54,446 nt of DNA from Micromonospora endophytica (GTDB lineage Bacteria > Actinomycetota > Actinomycetes > Mycobacteriales > Micromonosporaceae): the NCBI RefSeq assembly GCF_003236305.1, contig NZ_POTX01000008.1, forward strand, positions 1-54,446. Reading direction: 5' to 3'. Positions 1 to 9,775 of this stretch are shown piece by piece. Position 1 is the stretch's first letter, and the number at the start of each line of letters is the position of its first letter. Under the pieces are notes generated by a model, which searched no databases, was not told the DNA's origin, and saw nothing but the letters and a program-made list of their open reading frames with translations. Made by a program: the position numbers and the translations under genes.

Positions 1-15
1 CCCCCACCCCCTCGC

Positions 16-67
16 AAGGAAGGGCCCCCTGTTAACGCCTCGTGTATAGGAGGGGCCCCCTCTTAAC
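16..67 (+). repeat. Intergenic palindromic element, copy 1
   Basis: About 52 bp with two imperfect GGGGCCCC-type palindromes flanking a core that reads TAACGCCTCGTGTATAG. Near-identical copies lie at 1941-1993 and 9725-9775, and a more diverged one at 46116-46167. The other three follow a gene end in the same orientation, which suggests that a plus-strand gene ends just left of this window. The rest of 1-210 holds no gene I can support. Confidence 0.85.
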
Positions 68-210
68 AACTGGCGTACCGGGAGCGCGGATGCGGCGGAC
101 CAGCCGACGAACCGCGCCGGATGCCGGCGCGGTCCCGCCGCTGCCCGGCGGCGCGGGGTACCGGTGTGCTCGCGTGGCCGAGGTCGCCGGGGTGTGGCAG
201 GGTTGCACCC

Positions 211-1251
211 GTGCCACCCACCGCCGCTGGCCAACTGGCCATACCGAACCTGCATCGGGCCGCACGGATCGAGGACGCCGTGCACGCGCTTGTCGAACGC
301 CGGCTGCGGCGGACCGGCTGGCGGACCAACATCATCGCCTACACCGGATACGGTGCGCCCGGTTGGGTACGGGTGATGTGCCGGGTGCTGCTGGGGCGGC
401 CGGACACCCGCCAGCGGGGTCGGTTGGAGAAGGTCCGGGGCTGGCGGAGCTTCACCACCCTGCCGGCCAAGCACGTCACAGTGACCATCGAGACCGGCGG
501 AGTGGCCCACGAGGCACAGGCGGACCGCAGCGGCTTCATCGACACGATGGTGGCGGCGGACCTGCCGCCGGGCTGGGGCTCGGTGCGGCTCAGCATGCCG
601 GACGTCGAGCCGGTCGACGCCCCCGTACGCATCCTGGACCCGGAGGTCCGCTTCGGCATCCTCTCCGACATCGACGACACGGTGATGGTCACCGCACTTC
701 CGCGTCCGCTGCTCGCCGCGTGGAACACCTTCGTCCTGGACGAGCACGCCCGCGCGGCGGTGCCCGGCATGGCGGTGCTGTACGAGCGACTGGTCACCGC
801 CCACCCCGGCGCCCCGGTCTTCTATCTCTCCACCGGGGCGTGGAACGTGGCCCCCACGCTCACCCGGTTCCTGTCCCGGCACCTCTATCCGGCCGGACCG
901 TTGCTGCTCACCGACTGGGGACCCACCCAGGACCGCTGGTTCCGCAGCGGACGGGAACACAAGCGGGCCACCCTGGCCCGGCTGGCCAAGGAGTTCCCCG
1001 ACGTACGCTGGCTGCTCGTCGGCGACGACGGCCAGCACGACCAGGAGATCTACCGGGAGTTCGCCGCCGCGCACCCGGACAACGTGGCTGGTGTGGCGAT
1101 CCGCCGCCTCTCACCCGCCCAGTCGGTGCTCGCCGGTAGCCTCCCCGTCCCGCACGATCGTCCGGAAGAGGGGCCGGTGGGGCAGAAGTGGCTCTCTGCC
1201 CCCGACGGCGCCGGCCTCTGGACCCTGCTGCGCGGCGCCGGCCTGGTCTAG
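211..1251 (+). CDS. App1-family (DUF2183) phosphatidate phosphatase-like protein
   Basis: 346 residues from the GTG at 211. The acidic motif DIDDTVM near residue 153 is the HAD-like DxDxT signature of the App1 catalytic domain, and a later GDDGQHDQEIY segment supplies further acidic residues typical of the fold. Known App1 enzymes dephosphorylate phosphatidate or related lipids; the substrate here is inferred. The upstream ATG at 121 would add 30 arginine/proline-rich residues unlike a domain start, whereas from GTG 211 the protein begins shortly before IEDAVHALVERRLRR, which looks like the conserved N-terminus. No membrane segment is evident. A strong hairpin follows the stop, so the gene is probably monocistronic. 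Confidence 0.75.
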   Translation: MPPTAAGQLAIPNLHRAARIEDAVHALVERRLRRTGWRTNIIAYTGYGAPGWVRVMCRVLLGRPDTRQRGRLEKVRGWRSFTTLPAKHVTVTIETGGVAHEAQADRSGFIDTMVAADLPPGWGSVRLSMPDVEPVDAPVRILDPEVRFGILSDIDDTVMVTALPRPLLAAWNTFVLDEHARAAVPGMAVLYERLVTAHPGAPVFYLSTGAWNVAPTLTRFLSRHLYPAGPLLLTDWGPTQDRWFRSGREHKRATLARLAKEFPDVRWLLVGDDGQHDQEIYREFAAAHPDNVAGVAIRRLSPAQSVLAGSLPVPHDRPEEGPVGQKWLSAPDGAGLWTLLRGAGLV

Positions 1252-1263
1252 GGCCTGTGGGTT

Positions 1264-1315
1264 GCCTCCGCCGCCGGGCGGAGCGTCGCGTGCGGCTCCA
1301 CCCGGCGGCGGAGGC
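1264..1315. terminator. Bidirectional terminator hairpin
   Basis: A perfect 15-bp inverted repeat (1264-1278 with 1301-1315) surrounds a 22-nt loop that can itself pair partly. It lies between two convergent genes (stops at 1251 and 1345). There is no T-tract, as is common in high-GC actinobacteria. Confidence 0.75.
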
Positions 1316-1344
1316 CGCGTGCCCGGCTGCCCGCGGCCGCCGCG

Positions 1345-1875
1345 TCAGCCGCCGGGCGTCAGCGTGACCTCGCCGGTGCAACCGGCCACCGTACGACGAT
1401 CCTCAAGCAGATCGATCACCGCTTGCCGGTTGGTGATCCGGGCCTCGGAGAGCGCGTCGGGGTTGCGCCGCTGCCCGTCGATGAAGGCGAGGTTGTTGCG
1501 TACGGCGGTGTCGAGCCCGTCGCAGTTCTCCGCCGCACCACCGTTGAGCGCGGCGTTCGGATCCGCGTCCGGCACCTCCACCTCGCCGGTGCAGCCGGCC
1601 GCGGCCCGCCGCTGTTCGAGCTGGTCGATCACGGCTTGCCGGTTGGCGATCCGGGCCTCGGAGAGCGCGTCCGGGAACACCAACTGGTCGGCGATGAAGG
1701 CGAGGTTGTTGCCCACCGCGGTGTCGAGGCCCTCGCAGTTCTCGCTTGCCGAACTGGTGCCGGTCGCCACGGCGAAGGCCACTCCCAGGGTCACCCCGAT
1801 CGCCGCGACACTCGCGATCTTCCGCTGCCGCGGCGAGGTCCCGCGCCTTCCGGCCGTACGCCCGCTGCTCGCCAT
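1345..1875 (-). CDS. Small secreted protein with internally duplicated domain, unknown function
   Basis: 176 residues. The ATG at 1875 follows a GGAGGA ribosome site closely, so the ORF extension upstream to 1932 is not needed. Residues 1-43 form a signal peptide: an Arg/Lys n-region, a hydrophobic IASVAAIGVTLGVAFAVATG stretch and an ASA/SE cleavage site. The mature part is two copies of a module of about 60 residues, each with ENC(E/D)GLDTAV, NNLAFI, PDALSEARI, NRQAVID and a closing AGCTGEV. Each copy holds two cysteines that could pair. I do not recognise the family. A role outside the cell is inferred only from the signal peptide. Confidence 0.7.
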   Translation of the reverse strand: MASSGRTAGRRGTSPRQRKIASVAAIGVTLGVAFAVATGTSSASENCEGLDTAVGNNLAFIADQLVFPDALSEARIANRQAVIDQLEQRRAAAGCTGEVEVPDADPNAALNGGAAENCDGLDTAVRNNLAFIDGQRRNPDALSEARITNRQAVIDLLEDRRTVAGCTGEVTLTPGG

Positions 1876-1940
1876 AGATCCTCCGCCCAGTCGCGTCCCT
1901 TGCCTTCGGAGGTACGGACCCGGAGCGCCCACGGTTCAGT

Positions 1941-1993
1941 GTTAATAAGGGACCCTTCCTATACACGAGGCGTTATCAGGGGGCCCCTCCTTT
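1941..1993 (-). repeat. Intergenic palindromic element, copy 2
   Basis: A 52-53 bp copy abutting the glgB stop codon (1993-1995), oriented relative to glgB as copy 3 is to glgM. It separates glgB from the secreted-protein gene downstream on the same strand and could act as a terminator or processing site. Confidence 0.85.
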
Positions 1994-4095
1994 CACTGCG
2001 GACGTAGCCAGAGGGCGCCGAGTGGGGGGACGCGCAGGGAGGCGGAGGCGGGTTGGCCGTGCCAGGGCAGGTGCTCGGCGTGGACGGTGCCGAGGTTGCC
2101 CACGCCGGAGCCGCCGTAGTGATGCGCGTCGGTGTTGAGCACCTCCGCCCAGGCACCCGCCGACGGCAGGCCGACGCGGTAGTCGTCCAGCGGCAGGGCG
2201 GAGAAGTTGGCCACGCAGACCAGGGGCGTGCCGTCGAGCGCGATCCGGATGAACGACACCGTGTTGTTGGCGACGTCGTCGCCGGCCAACCAGCGGAAAC
2301 CGGCCGGGGAGGTGTCCTGCGTCCAGAGGGCGGGGGTGTCGCGGTAGACCCGGTTGAGGTCACCGACGAGCCGCTGTACGCCGGCCCGGGCCGGGTCGTG
2401 CAGCAGGTACCAGTCCAGGCCGCGTTCCTCGCTCCACTCCCGGTCGTCGGCGAGTTCGCAGCCCATGAAGAGCAACTGCTTGCCCGGGTGCGCCCACATG
2501 TACGCCAGTAGCACGCGGACGTTGGCCAGCCGTTGCCACTGGTCGCCGGGCATCTTGGCGAGCAGTGAGCCCTTGCCGTGCACCACCTCGTCGTGGCTGA
2601 TCGGCAGCACGTAGTTCTCGCTCCAGGCGTACGCCAGGGAGAAGGTGAGCTGGTTGTGGTGGTGCTGCCGGTAGATCGGGTCCTTCGAGGTGTAGAGCAG
2701 GGTGTCGTGCATCCAGCCCATGTTCCACTTGAAGCCGAAGCCCAGCCCGCCGTCGCTCGTCGGCCGGGTCACCCCGGGCCACGCGGTGGACTCCTCAGCG
2801 ATCATCACCACCCCGGGGTGGTGTTTGTAGACCGTCGCGTTGGTCTCCTGCATGAACGCGATGGCCTCGAGATTTTCCCGGCCGCCGTACTGGTTCGGCA
2901 CCCACTGCCCGTCAGTGCGGGAGTAGTCCAGGTAGAGCATCGAGGCGACCGCGTCCACCCGCAGCCCGTCGACGTGGAACTCGTCCAGCCAGTAGAGCGC
3001 GTTGGCGACCAGGAAGTTACGCACCTCGCGGCGACCGAAGTCGAAGACGTACGTGCCCCAGTCGGGGTGTTCGCCGCGACGCGGGTCGGGATGCTCGTAG
3101 AGCGGGGTGCCGTCGAAGCGGGCCAGGGCCCACTCGTCCTTGGGGAAGTGGGCCGGCACCCAGTCCAGGATCACCCCGATGCCGGCGGCGTGCAGCCGGT
3201 CCACCAGGTGACGGAAATCGTCCGGGTCACCGAACCGGGCGGTCGGCGCGAAGTATCCGGTGACCTGGTAGCCCCAGGAGCCGCCGAACGGATGCTCCAT
3301 CACCGGCAGGAACTCCACGTGGGTGAAGCCCAGCTCCGTCACGTACGCGACAAGCTGCTCGGCCAGCTCCCGGTAGCCCAGGCCGGGCCGCCACGAGCCG
3401 AGGTGCACCTCGTACACGCTCATCGGTTCCTGGTGCGGCTGCCGCTGAGCCCGCCGGGCCAGCCAGTCCGCGTCGTTCCACTGGAACGTCGAGTGATGCA
3501 CCACCGAGGCGGTGGCCGGTGCCACCTCCGCGTACCCGGCGAGCGGGTCGGCCTTGTCCCGCCAGTACCCGTCGGCACCGAGGATGCGGTACTTGTACCG
3601 GGCACCGGCCGGCACCCCCGGCACGAAGATCTCCCACACGCCGGTCGAGCCGAGCGACCGCATCGGCCAGCCGTCGTCGGGCGCCCAGCCGGTGAAGTCG
3701 CCGACCACGCGTACGCCGCGGGCGTTCGGCGCCCACACCGCGAACGCCACGCCGCCGTCGAGGACGCGCGCGCCGAGTGCCTCCCAGAGCCGCTCGTGCC
3801 GGCCCTCGCCGATCAGATGCAGGTCCAGCTCACCCAGGGTCGGCGGGAAGCGGTACGGGTCGTCGTGCCGCTGCCCGTCCCGCTCGACCCGGTAGTCGAG
3901 CACCGTACCGGGCACGACGGCCTCGAAGACACCCACGTCGTGCACCCGCTTGGCCGGGTACCGCCGTTCCCCGACAAGCACGCTCACCTCACCCGCGCCC
4001 CGGCGCAGGGTGCGGATCACCGTACGCCCGTCCGCCGGATGCGCCCCGAGCACGGCGTGCGGGTCGTGGGTCTCCCCGGAGATCAGCTGGTCCAT
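1993..4095 (-). CDS. glgB: 1,4-alpha-glucan branching enzyme
   Basis: 700 residues from the ATG at 4095, preceded by AAGGA; a longer reading frame to 4221 is only read-through over the end of glgE. GlgB introduces alpha-1,6 branches into glucan. An N-terminal CBM48-type region contains [12 protein letters not shown], followed by a GH13 barrel. The nucleophile Asp is in GLRVDAV (about residue 381), the acid Glu in MIAEES (about 433), and [15 protein letters not shown] carries the conserved His-Asp pair. The start overlaps the glgE stop by 13 bp, so the two are almost surely one transcript and translationally coupled. Length is normal for the actinobacterial enzyme. Confidence 0.97.
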   Translation of the reverse strand: MDQLISGETHDPHAVLGAHPADGRTVIRTLRRGAGEVSVLVGERRYPAKRVHDVGVFEAVVPGTVLDYRVERDGQRHDDPYRFPPTLGELDLHLIGEGRHERLWEALGARVLDGGVAFAVWAPNARGVRVVGDFTGWAPDDGWPMRSLGSTGVWEIFVPGVPAGARYKYRILGADGYWRDKADPLAGYAEVAPATASVVHHSTFQWNDADWLARRAQRQPHQEPMSVYEVHLGSWRPGLGYRELAEQLVAYVTELGFTHVEFLPVMEHPFGGSWGYQVTGYFAPTARFGDPDDFRHLVDRLHAAGIGVILDWVPAHFPKDEWALARFDGTPLYEHPDPRRGEHPDWGTYVFDFGRREVRNFLVANALYWLDEFHVDGLRVDAVASMLYLDYSRTDGQWVPNQYGGRENLEAIAFMQETNATVYKHHPGVVMIAEESTAWPGVTRPTSDGGLGFGFKWNMGWMHDTLLYTSKDPIYRQHHHNQLTFSLAYAWSENYVLPISHDEVVHGKGSLLAKMPGDQWQRLANVRVLLAYMWAHPGKQLLFMGCELADDREWSEERGLDWYLLHDPARAGVQRLVGDLNRVYRDTPALWTQDTSPAGFRWLAGDDVANNTVSFIRIALDGTPLVCVANFSALPLDDYRVGLPSAGAWAEVLNTDAHHYGGSGVGNLGTVHAEHLPWHGQPASASLRVPPLGALWLRPQ

Positions 4096-6104
4096 CGGGC
4101 GTCGTCCTTCGTCACGGTGTCGGAGCCGCCGCGGGGACCGGCGGCACTGGAGTCGGGCAGGGTGAACACGTGCGCGGGTTGCAGATAGGGGTCGAGGCGT
4201 ACGGCGTTGCGCTGCCCCCACTCGTAGCGTGCCCCGGTCAGCTCGTCGTGCACGGTGAACCGGTCATGCCAGTCCAACCCCAACGCCGGCAGGTCGAGGG
4301 TGGTGTTGCCCCACTGCACGGTGTGCGAGTCGAACGAGCAGACCACCAGCACCGTGTTGCCGGTCACCGGATCCCGCTTGGACCAGCAGAGCAGCGCCGG
4401 GTTGTCGATGTCGTGGAAGACCAGGTTGCGCAGCCGGTGCAGGGCCGGGTTGTCCCGGCGGACCCGGTTGAGGGTGGCGACGAACGGGGCCAGCGAGCGC
4501 CCCTGTGCCTGGGCCTCGGCCCAGTCCCGGGGCCGCAGCTCGTACTTCTCGTTGTCGATGTATTCTTCCGCGCCCGGCCGGGCCACGTGCTCGAAGAGCT
4601 CGAAGCCGGCGTACATGCCCCAGGAGGGGGAGAGCAGCGCGGCCAGCACCGCCCGGATCTTGAACATCGGCGGTCCGCCGTGCTGCAGCGAGGCGTGCAG
4701 GATGTCGGGGGTGTTGGGCCAGAAGTTCGGCCGCATGTAGTCGGCCGCCGCCACCAACTCCGCGCAGTACTCGCGCATCTGCGCCGCTGAGGTCCGCCAG
4801 GTGAAGTACGTGTACGACTGGGTGAAGCCGACCTTGGCCAGCCCGTGCATCATCGCCGGCCGGGTGAACGCCTCGGCGAGGAAGAGCACGTCCGGGTCGG
4901 TCCGCTTGACCTCCCAGATCAGCCAGTGCCAGAAGTCGACAGGCTTGGTGTGCGGGTTGTCCACCCGGAAGATCTTCACGCCTTCGCCGACCCAGTGCCG
5001 CACCACCCGCAGCACCTCCGCCCGGATGCCCTCCGGGTCGTTGTCGAAGTTCAGCGGGTAGATGTCCTGGTACTTCTTCGGCGGGTTCTCCGCGTACGCG
5101 ATGCTGCCGTCGGCCCGGGTGGTGAACCACTCCGGATGCGCGGTGACCCAGGGGTGGTCGGGGGCGCACTGCAACGCCAGGTCCATCGCCACCTCCAGGC
5201 CGTGTGCAGCGGCGGCGACGACGAAGTCGCGGAAGTCCTGCGGCGTACCCAGATCGGGGTGGATGGCGTCGTGCCCGCCCTCGTCGGCGCCGATCGCCCA
5301 CGGCGAGCCGACGTCGTCCGGGCCGGCGACCAGGCTGTTGTTGGGGCCCTTGCGGTTGACCCGGCCGATCGGGTGGATCGGCGGCAGGTAGAGCACGTCG
5401 AAGCCCATCTCGGCCACCCCCGGCAGCCGCGCGGTGGCGGTGGCGAAGGTGCCGGAGCGGGCCGGCGCGTCGACGGTGGCCGGGATCGCCCCCTCGGAGC
5501 GGGGAAAGAACTCGTACCAGGCGGAGAAGAGCGCCCGCTCACGGTCCACCCAGATGCGGTACTCCGCGCCGGTGGTGACCAGCTCCCGCACCGGGTGCTC
5601 CCAGAGCAGGTCGGCCAACTCCAGCGCCGGACCGACCCGCTGCGGCAACGGCAGATCACCGTCGCGCAGGGCCCGTGCGGCGCGGTCGAGTCGGGCCTGC
5701 TCCGCCTCGGGCACCACGGCGGCGTCCAGCACGCGTACGCCCTCGGCCAGGTCGTTGGCCAACTCGGCCGCGCCCTGGCCGGCGGCGATCTTCTTGGTCA
5801 CCGCGTTGTGCCAGGTCAGGTAGGGATCGCTGAACGCCTCCACCGTGAAGATCCACTCGCCGACCGCGTCGGGAGTGATGATGGCGTGCCAGCGATCCTT
5901 TCCGGGCTCGCCGGGCCGCATCCGGGTGAACGGCCGTGCCCTTCCGTCCGGGCCGAGCCAGACCACGTTGCAGCCCAGCGCATCATGCCCCTCCCGGTAC
6001 GCGGTTGCCGACACCGGCACCAGTTCGCCGACCACCGCCCGAGCCGGATAACGCCCGCAGGCGACGGCGGGGGACACGTCTTCGATTGGGAACCGTCCAC
6101 TCAC
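4083..6104 (-). CDS. glgE: Alpha-1,4-glucan:maltose-1-phosphate maltosyltransferase
   Basis: 673 residues, GTG start. GlgE extends alpha-1,4-glucan using maltose-1-phosphate as donor. It has an N-terminal beta domain, then a GH13 subfamily 3 barrel with [17 protein letters not shown] near the start of the barrel, a nucleophile Asp in [10 protein letters not shown] (about residue 381) and an acid Glu in FLAEAFTRP (about 410). Lys/Asn side chains of the NPHTKP segment are characteristic of GlgE and set it apart from amylases. It is upstream of and overlaps glgB, so polymerisation and branching are co-expressed. The donor would come from GlgM encoded at 9775-10971; no treS is present in this window. 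Confidence 0.96.
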   Translation of the reverse strand: MSGRFPIEDVSPAVACGRYPARAVVGELVPVSATAYREGHDALGCNVVWLGPDGRARPFTRMRPGEPGKDRWHAIITPDAVGEWIFTVEAFSDPYLTWHNAVTKKIAAGQGAAELANDLAEGVRVLDAAVVPEAEQARLDRAARALRDGDLPLPQRVGPALELADLLWEHPVRELVTTGAEYRIWVDRERALFSAWYEFFPRSEGAIPATVDAPARSGTFATATARLPGVAEMGFDVLYLPPIHPIGRVNRKGPNNSLVAGPDDVGSPWAIGADEGGHDAIHPDLGTPQDFRDFVVAAAAHGLEVAMDLALQCAPDHPWVTAHPEWFTTRADGSIAYAENPPKKYQDIYPLNFDNDPEGIRAEVLRVVRHWVGEGVKIFRVDNPHTKPVDFWHWLIWEVKRTDPDVLFLAEAFTRPAMMHGLAKVGFTQSYTYFTWRTSAAQMREYCAELVAAADYMRPNFWPNTPDILHASLQHGGPPMFKIRAVLAALLSPSWGMYAGFELFEHVARPGAEEYIDNEKYELRPRDWAEAQAQGRSLAPFVATLNRVRRDNPALHRLRNLVFHDIDNPALLCWSKRDPVTGNTVLVVCSFDSHTVQWGNTTLDLPALGLDWHDRFTVHDELTGARYEWGQRNAVRLDPYLQPAHVFTLPDSSAAGPRGGSDTVTKDDARWTS

Positions 6105-6168
6105 CGCCTCAACCTACTGTGCGAGATCCCCTCGCGCTCAGCCGACAACCAGGAACCCCATCCGCCGC

Positions 6169-9100
6169 TCACCGCGTCGATCTAGGGCCAACTGTCGTGA
6201 GTTGATCTCCTGCAGCGACGATTGGCCCTAGATCGACGCGGGTGCGGCCGGCGGCGATCGGGGTGATGGTCAGGCGGCCTGCGGCGATCTGTGTTGTGGG
6301 GGACTGTCCGTCGGTTTGTATGTGGAGGGGGTGGGAGGCGGGGATGGCGAGTTGGGTCAGGTCGAGGTCTATGCGGCCGGTGACGTTGGGGGGTAGGTCG
6401 ACGGTCAGGCGGAAGCCGTTGCGGCGGTCGAGCGACACCTCGATCGGGCCGCGGATCGTCGGTACCTTCGCGTGCAACCAGGTCAGCGGGCCCGGCTGCG
6501 GGGCGATCAGCACCTCGCGGTAGCCGGGCGCCAGTGGCCGGACACCGGCGACGAAGCGGGGCACGATGTTTGCGGGCGCGGATCCCCAGGCGTGCGAGAA
6601 GGTGGTGTTCGGCTTGATCGACGGGTCCCATGCCTCCATCACGATCGTCGCGCCCAGGTTGTCGATCATGTGTAGCCAGGAGAACTGCTCGCGGCTGGTG
6701 AGCAGCCCGTGGGCCGCGTGCCCCAGCCCGGCCCGGTACAGCGCCTCCAGCAGGAACTGCGCGCCGTAGACACTCACCCGCATGCCGCGCGCCGCGAGCC
6801 AGGTGCCGAGGGCGCGGACGTCGCGCTCCTCGGGTACGCCGAGCGCCAGCGGGAACGCGGTGGCGTGCTGGGCCTGGTGGGTGGTGCCCACCCCGTCGCG
6901 GTACGCCCCGGCCGTCCGGTCCAGCAGTTGACTGTTGAGGGCCGTCCGCAGCCGCGCGGCCAGCTCCGCGTACCGGCGTTGGTCGGCGGCCCGGCCGAGC
7001 ACGCCGGCGATGCGGGCCAGCGCCTCGAACGCGGCGTACTGCCACGCGTTGATCACGGTGTTGACCCGGGTGAAGACGTACCCGTCGCGGTTGCTCGCCG
7101 GCCAGTCGACCAGATCGGCGTTGCTCTGGCTGGAGCTGCCGGGATTCTTCTCCACCAGACCCGCGGCGTTGAGCGCCTCGTCGAGCTGGCGGTCCACGAA
7201 CAGGTCGTAGTCGGCCGCCAGGTTGCTCGGATCGCCGGTGGCGAGATAGTCCTCCCAGGCGGTCAGCACCGTCTGCAAGCGGTACTCGGCCGGCCAGGTG
7301 GGCCGGCGGGCCAGGTACGACGTGGAGTACCGGGCCAACGCGTACGACCGTTGGGTGGCGTACTCCGAGAGCTGGTTGATGATGGCGTCGCCCTCGTACG
7401 GGCCACGTTCGCGGGTGGGCGTGTCCTGGTACAGATCCTGCCGGGTGGCCTCGATCGAGTAGCGGCACATCTGCCAGACCCGGTTCAGGTCGGGGTCGGA
7501 GCTGTCGAACGTCGCGTCGTCGTCGTTCCACGGCAGCTTGAGCACAGCCGCCTCGACGGCGTTGGTGAGGTCCAGCGCCGGGTCGGCGACCAGCTCGACC
7601 CAGCGGAACGCGCGGTAGCCCCAGTGTTCGAGCTGCTGCCATCCGGCGCGCAGCGTCCACACCTCGCGGTAGGTCTGCCCGGACCGCAGGTCGTAGCGGG
7701 CACCGGTGGCGGTCCGCTCCTCACCCAGCCGGACCTCCACCGTCTGACCTGCCCGGCCGTTCACCGACAACCTGATGCCACCGACCACCACGCGCCCGAG
7801 ATCGAACAGCCACCGACCCGCCCCGAGCCGCTCCACCGCGACCGGGCGTTGGTACGTGTAGGCCATGTTCGACACCCAGGCCGGTTCCAGCCGGCGACTC
7901 AGCGCCGCCGCGGTGGCCGGCTGCCAACTCCGGTCGTCGAAGCCGCGCCCCGTCCAGCCGACCGGCTCGTGCCGGGCGTCGAGATACTCCTGCGGGGCCT
8001 GGTAGTAGCCGCCCCCGGTGAAGCCCGCCGCCGGGCGCCAGCGGCCCGCCCGCCGGGTCCGCCACCCGTCGCCGGTCGCGACCACCTGGCGGGTGCCGTC
8101 GGCGAACACGACTACCAACTCGGCGAGGAAGGCGCGTTCCTGCGGCGAATAGCAGAGCGCCGCGATCACGTTGCGACCCGCGCTCAGCTGGGCGGCCACG
8201 TCGTGGGTCTGATAGCGCGCCTCGTCGGCCATCGCCCGGACCGGGCCGACGCCCGCGACGGTGTCGTTGACCCAGAGCTTGTAGACGTACTGCCGGGTCG
8301 GCTCGGGTGACTGCGCCGTGGCATGGACGTACGCGGCGGCGATCGGCTTGTCGGGAAGGACGAACTCGGTGCGCAGCAGCGCCCAGTCGTTGCTCTCGCC
8401 CAGCGTCGCCAGCAGCGACTGACCACGGTCGACGACGAGGTCGCCGCCGGTGACGGTGCCGCCGACGAAGGCGCCAGGTCCGTCGGTGAAGTCCTCGTTC
8501 AGCAGGACCGTGCCGGTCGGGTCGGTGAAGGAGACCGAGTGCACCCGGTGGGCTTCGGTGCTGCCGTTGCGGAACCCGACGCTGCCCGAGGCGTACGTGC
8601 CGTCGACTGTGGTGTCGATCAGGGTGTTGCCGAGATAGGTCCGGATGGTGGAACCGGCCAACTCGACCCGGAAGCGGTACGGCGTGCCCGTCGCCACCGG
8701 CAGCCCGAGCGACCGTTCGCTCAACACCGTGTACGTGCCGTTGCGCTGGACATGGGTCTTCAGCACCCCGGGGGAACCGGCCCGGAGCTGCCAGAGGTAG
8801 TTGTTGCTGGCGCTCTGCGCCCGGAACCAGAGGCTGGCGGCGACTGAGGTGATGGTGACGGACACGTCGAGCACGCCGTCGCGCAACGTCACCGCACCGT
8901 CGGGTGCCCAGATGGGCCGGGCGGTCCAGGTGTCGCCGGCCGCGGTGACCACCGCCTGCGGCTCGGACCAGCCCGAGGCGAGCGTCGGGGTGGCCCAGGT
9001 GCGGACCCGCCAGTGGTAGAGCGACGAGGGCCGCAACGGCGGACCGGCGTACGCGACGGCGGTCGAGTCGCCGCTGTCGACCCGGCCGCTGTCCCAGACC

Positions 9101-9408
9101 ACCCCGCCCCGGGTAAGCAGGTCGTCCCGGGTGTACGCGAGCTGGACCTGGTAGGCGACCTGTCGGGCCGCCGGTTGCAGGGCCGGCACGATCCAACTCA
9201 GTCGCGGCCGGTCGGGGGTCACGCCGAGCGGAGTGTCCAGCAGGGCGGTCAGCAGCCCGGTCGGCCCGGGTTGCGCTGCGGAAGCCGGTGTCACCTTGGC
9301 GATGGCCGCGCCGCCGGACAGCCCGGTCGCAGCACCGAGGGCGACGGTTCCGCCGGCCCGCATCAGGCGCCGACGGGATAGACCGATTCGATTGTTGATC
9401 TCGCGCAC
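6169..9408 (-). CDS. Secreted GH78 alpha-L-rhamnosidase (TAT-exported)
   Basis: 1079 residues, GTG start. The N-terminus has a twin-arginine signal (SRRRLMRAGG, then a hydrophobic Ala/Gly stretch, cleavage near ASAAQ). The order of parts is: Fn3-like N-terminal domain (about 45-145), a concanavalin-like insert (about 155-300, with ASLWFRAQS and YLGNTLIDTTVDG), the rhamnosidase N and beta-sandwich domains (about 330-600), the alpha/alpha barrel with DTPTRERGPYEGD (putative acid residues) and SHAWGSAPANIVPRF, then a C-terminal beta domain. GH78 enzymes remove terminal alpha-L-rhamnose from glycans or plant glycosides. Export implies action outside the cell. The last 17 or so codons run into an inverted repeat (6173-6240) and look like an appended tail. 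Confidence 0.88.
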   Translation of the reverse strand: MREINNRIGLSRRRLMRAGGTVALGAATGLSGGAAIAKVTPASAAQPGPTGLLTALLDTPLGVTPDRPRLSWIVPALQPAARQVAYQVQLAYTRDDLLTRGGVVWDSGRVDSGDSTAVAYAGPPLRPSSLYHWRVRTWATPTLASGWSEPQAVVTAAGDTWTARPIWAPDGAVTLRDGVLDVSVTITSVAASLWFRAQSASNNYLWQLRAGSPGVLKTHVQRNGTYTVLSERSLGLPVATGTPYRFRVELAGSTIRTYLGNTLIDTTVDGTYASGSVGFRNGSTEAHRVHSVSFTDPTGTVLLNEDFTDGPGAFVGGTVTGGDLVVDRGQSLLATLGESNDWALLRTEFVLPDKPIAAAYVHATAQSPEPTRQYVYKLWVNDTVAGVGPVRAMADEARYQTHDVAAQLSAGRNVIAALCYSPQERAFLAELVVVFADGTRQVVATGDGWRTRRAGRWRPAAGFTGGGYYQAPQEYLDARHEPVGWTGRGFDDRSWQPATAAALSRRLEPAWVSNMAYTYQRPVAVERLGAGRWLFDLGRVVVGGIRLSVNGRAGQTVEVRLGEERTATGARYDLRSGQTYREVWTLRAGWQQLEHWGYRAFRWVELVADPALDLTNAVEAAVLKLPWNDDDATFDSSDPDLNRVWQMCRYSIEATRQDLYQDTPTRERGPYEGDAIINQLSEYATQRSYALARYSTSYLARRPTWPAEYRLQTVLTAWEDYLATGDPSNLAADYDLFVDRQLDEALNAAGLVEKNPGSSSQSNADLVDWPASNRDGYVFTRVNTVINAWQYAAFEALARIAGVLGRAADQRRYAELAARLRTALNSQLLDRTAGAYRDGVGTTHQAQHATAFPLALGVPEERDVRALGTWLAARGMRVSVYGAQFLLEALYRAGLGHAAHGLLTSREQFSWLHMIDNLGATIVMEAWDPSIKPNTTFSHAWGSAPANIVPRFVAGVRPLAPGYREVLIAPQPGPLTWLHAKVPTIRGPIEVSLDRRNGFRLTVDLPPNVTGRIDLDLTQLAIPASHPLHIQTDGQSPTTQIAAGRLTITPIAAGRTRVDLGPIVAAGDQLTTVGPRSTR
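6173..6240. repeat. Perfect 19-bp inverted repeat at the 3' end of the rhamnosidase gene
   Basis: Arms 6173-6191 and 6222-6240 are exact reverse complements with a 30-nt loop. The right arm encodes the RVDLGP residues near the protein C-terminus; the left arm contains the last codons before the stop. It could be a terminator overlapping the coding end, or a palindromic duplication that extended the gene. Confidence 0.8.
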
Positions 9409-9448
9409 GCGCAGACCCTACCCACATCACGTCACGACCCCTGCAACC

Positions 9449-9703
9449 GCTCTCCACCGCAGGAAGGACGAGGCGCTGCCAGCTGGTGACTTCCTCCGCG
9501 AGGAACTGCCCTACCCGGCCGGCTTTCTCGCCGGCAAGGCGTACGTTGCCTACCGCAGGCAGGGCGGTACCAAGCGATCGCCGATCGCTGACTTGTATCT
9601 CGGCGCGCATGCCGCCGTGTGCGGGTACCGACTGCTCACCCGGGACGGGGAGCGCTATCGAACGTACTTTCCGAAGCTTGAGTTGATCACGCCGAGTGGC
9701 TGA
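9449..9703 (+). pseudogene. Remnant of a VapC-type PIN-domain toxin
   Basis: The reading frame shows the last 80 or so residues of a PIN toxin: a LPAGDFLREELPY segment, then FLAGKAYVAYRRQGGTKRSP, IADLYLGAHAAV, GYRLLTRD and a closing RYRTYFPKLELI. These match the C-terminal half of VapC ribonucleases, with the acidic D of IADLYLGAHA and of LLTRD retained. The N-terminal half with the first catalytic Asp, a start codon and any antitoxin gene are missing, and the upstream DNA is the 5' end of the divergently oriented rhamnosidase gene. The gene is therefore read as a truncated relic. Confidence 0.75.
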
Positions 9704-9724
9704 CCGCGAGCCGTGCTGGGAAGT

Positions 9725-9775
9725 GTTAACAGGGGGCCCCTCCTATACACGAGGCGTTAGCAGGGGGCCCCTCCT
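9725..9775 (-). repeat. Intergenic palindromic element, copy 3
   Basis: The copy is nearly identical to copies 1 and 2. It overlaps the end of glgM, whose TAA stop lies at 9775-9777, in the same relative orientation as copy 2 to glgB. Confidence 0.85.

Noticed and set aside
42..1139. 365-residue ORF starting in the left palindromic element
   Set aside because: It is out of frame with the App1-like protein, is Arg/Pro/Gly-biased, and starts inside a repeat.
2578..4188. Long plus-strand ORF opposite glgB
   Set aside because: GC-rich antisense shadow with Val/Arg/Pro-biased composition and no domain; similar long shadows lie opposite glgE, the rhamnosidase, pgm, tex and sdhA.
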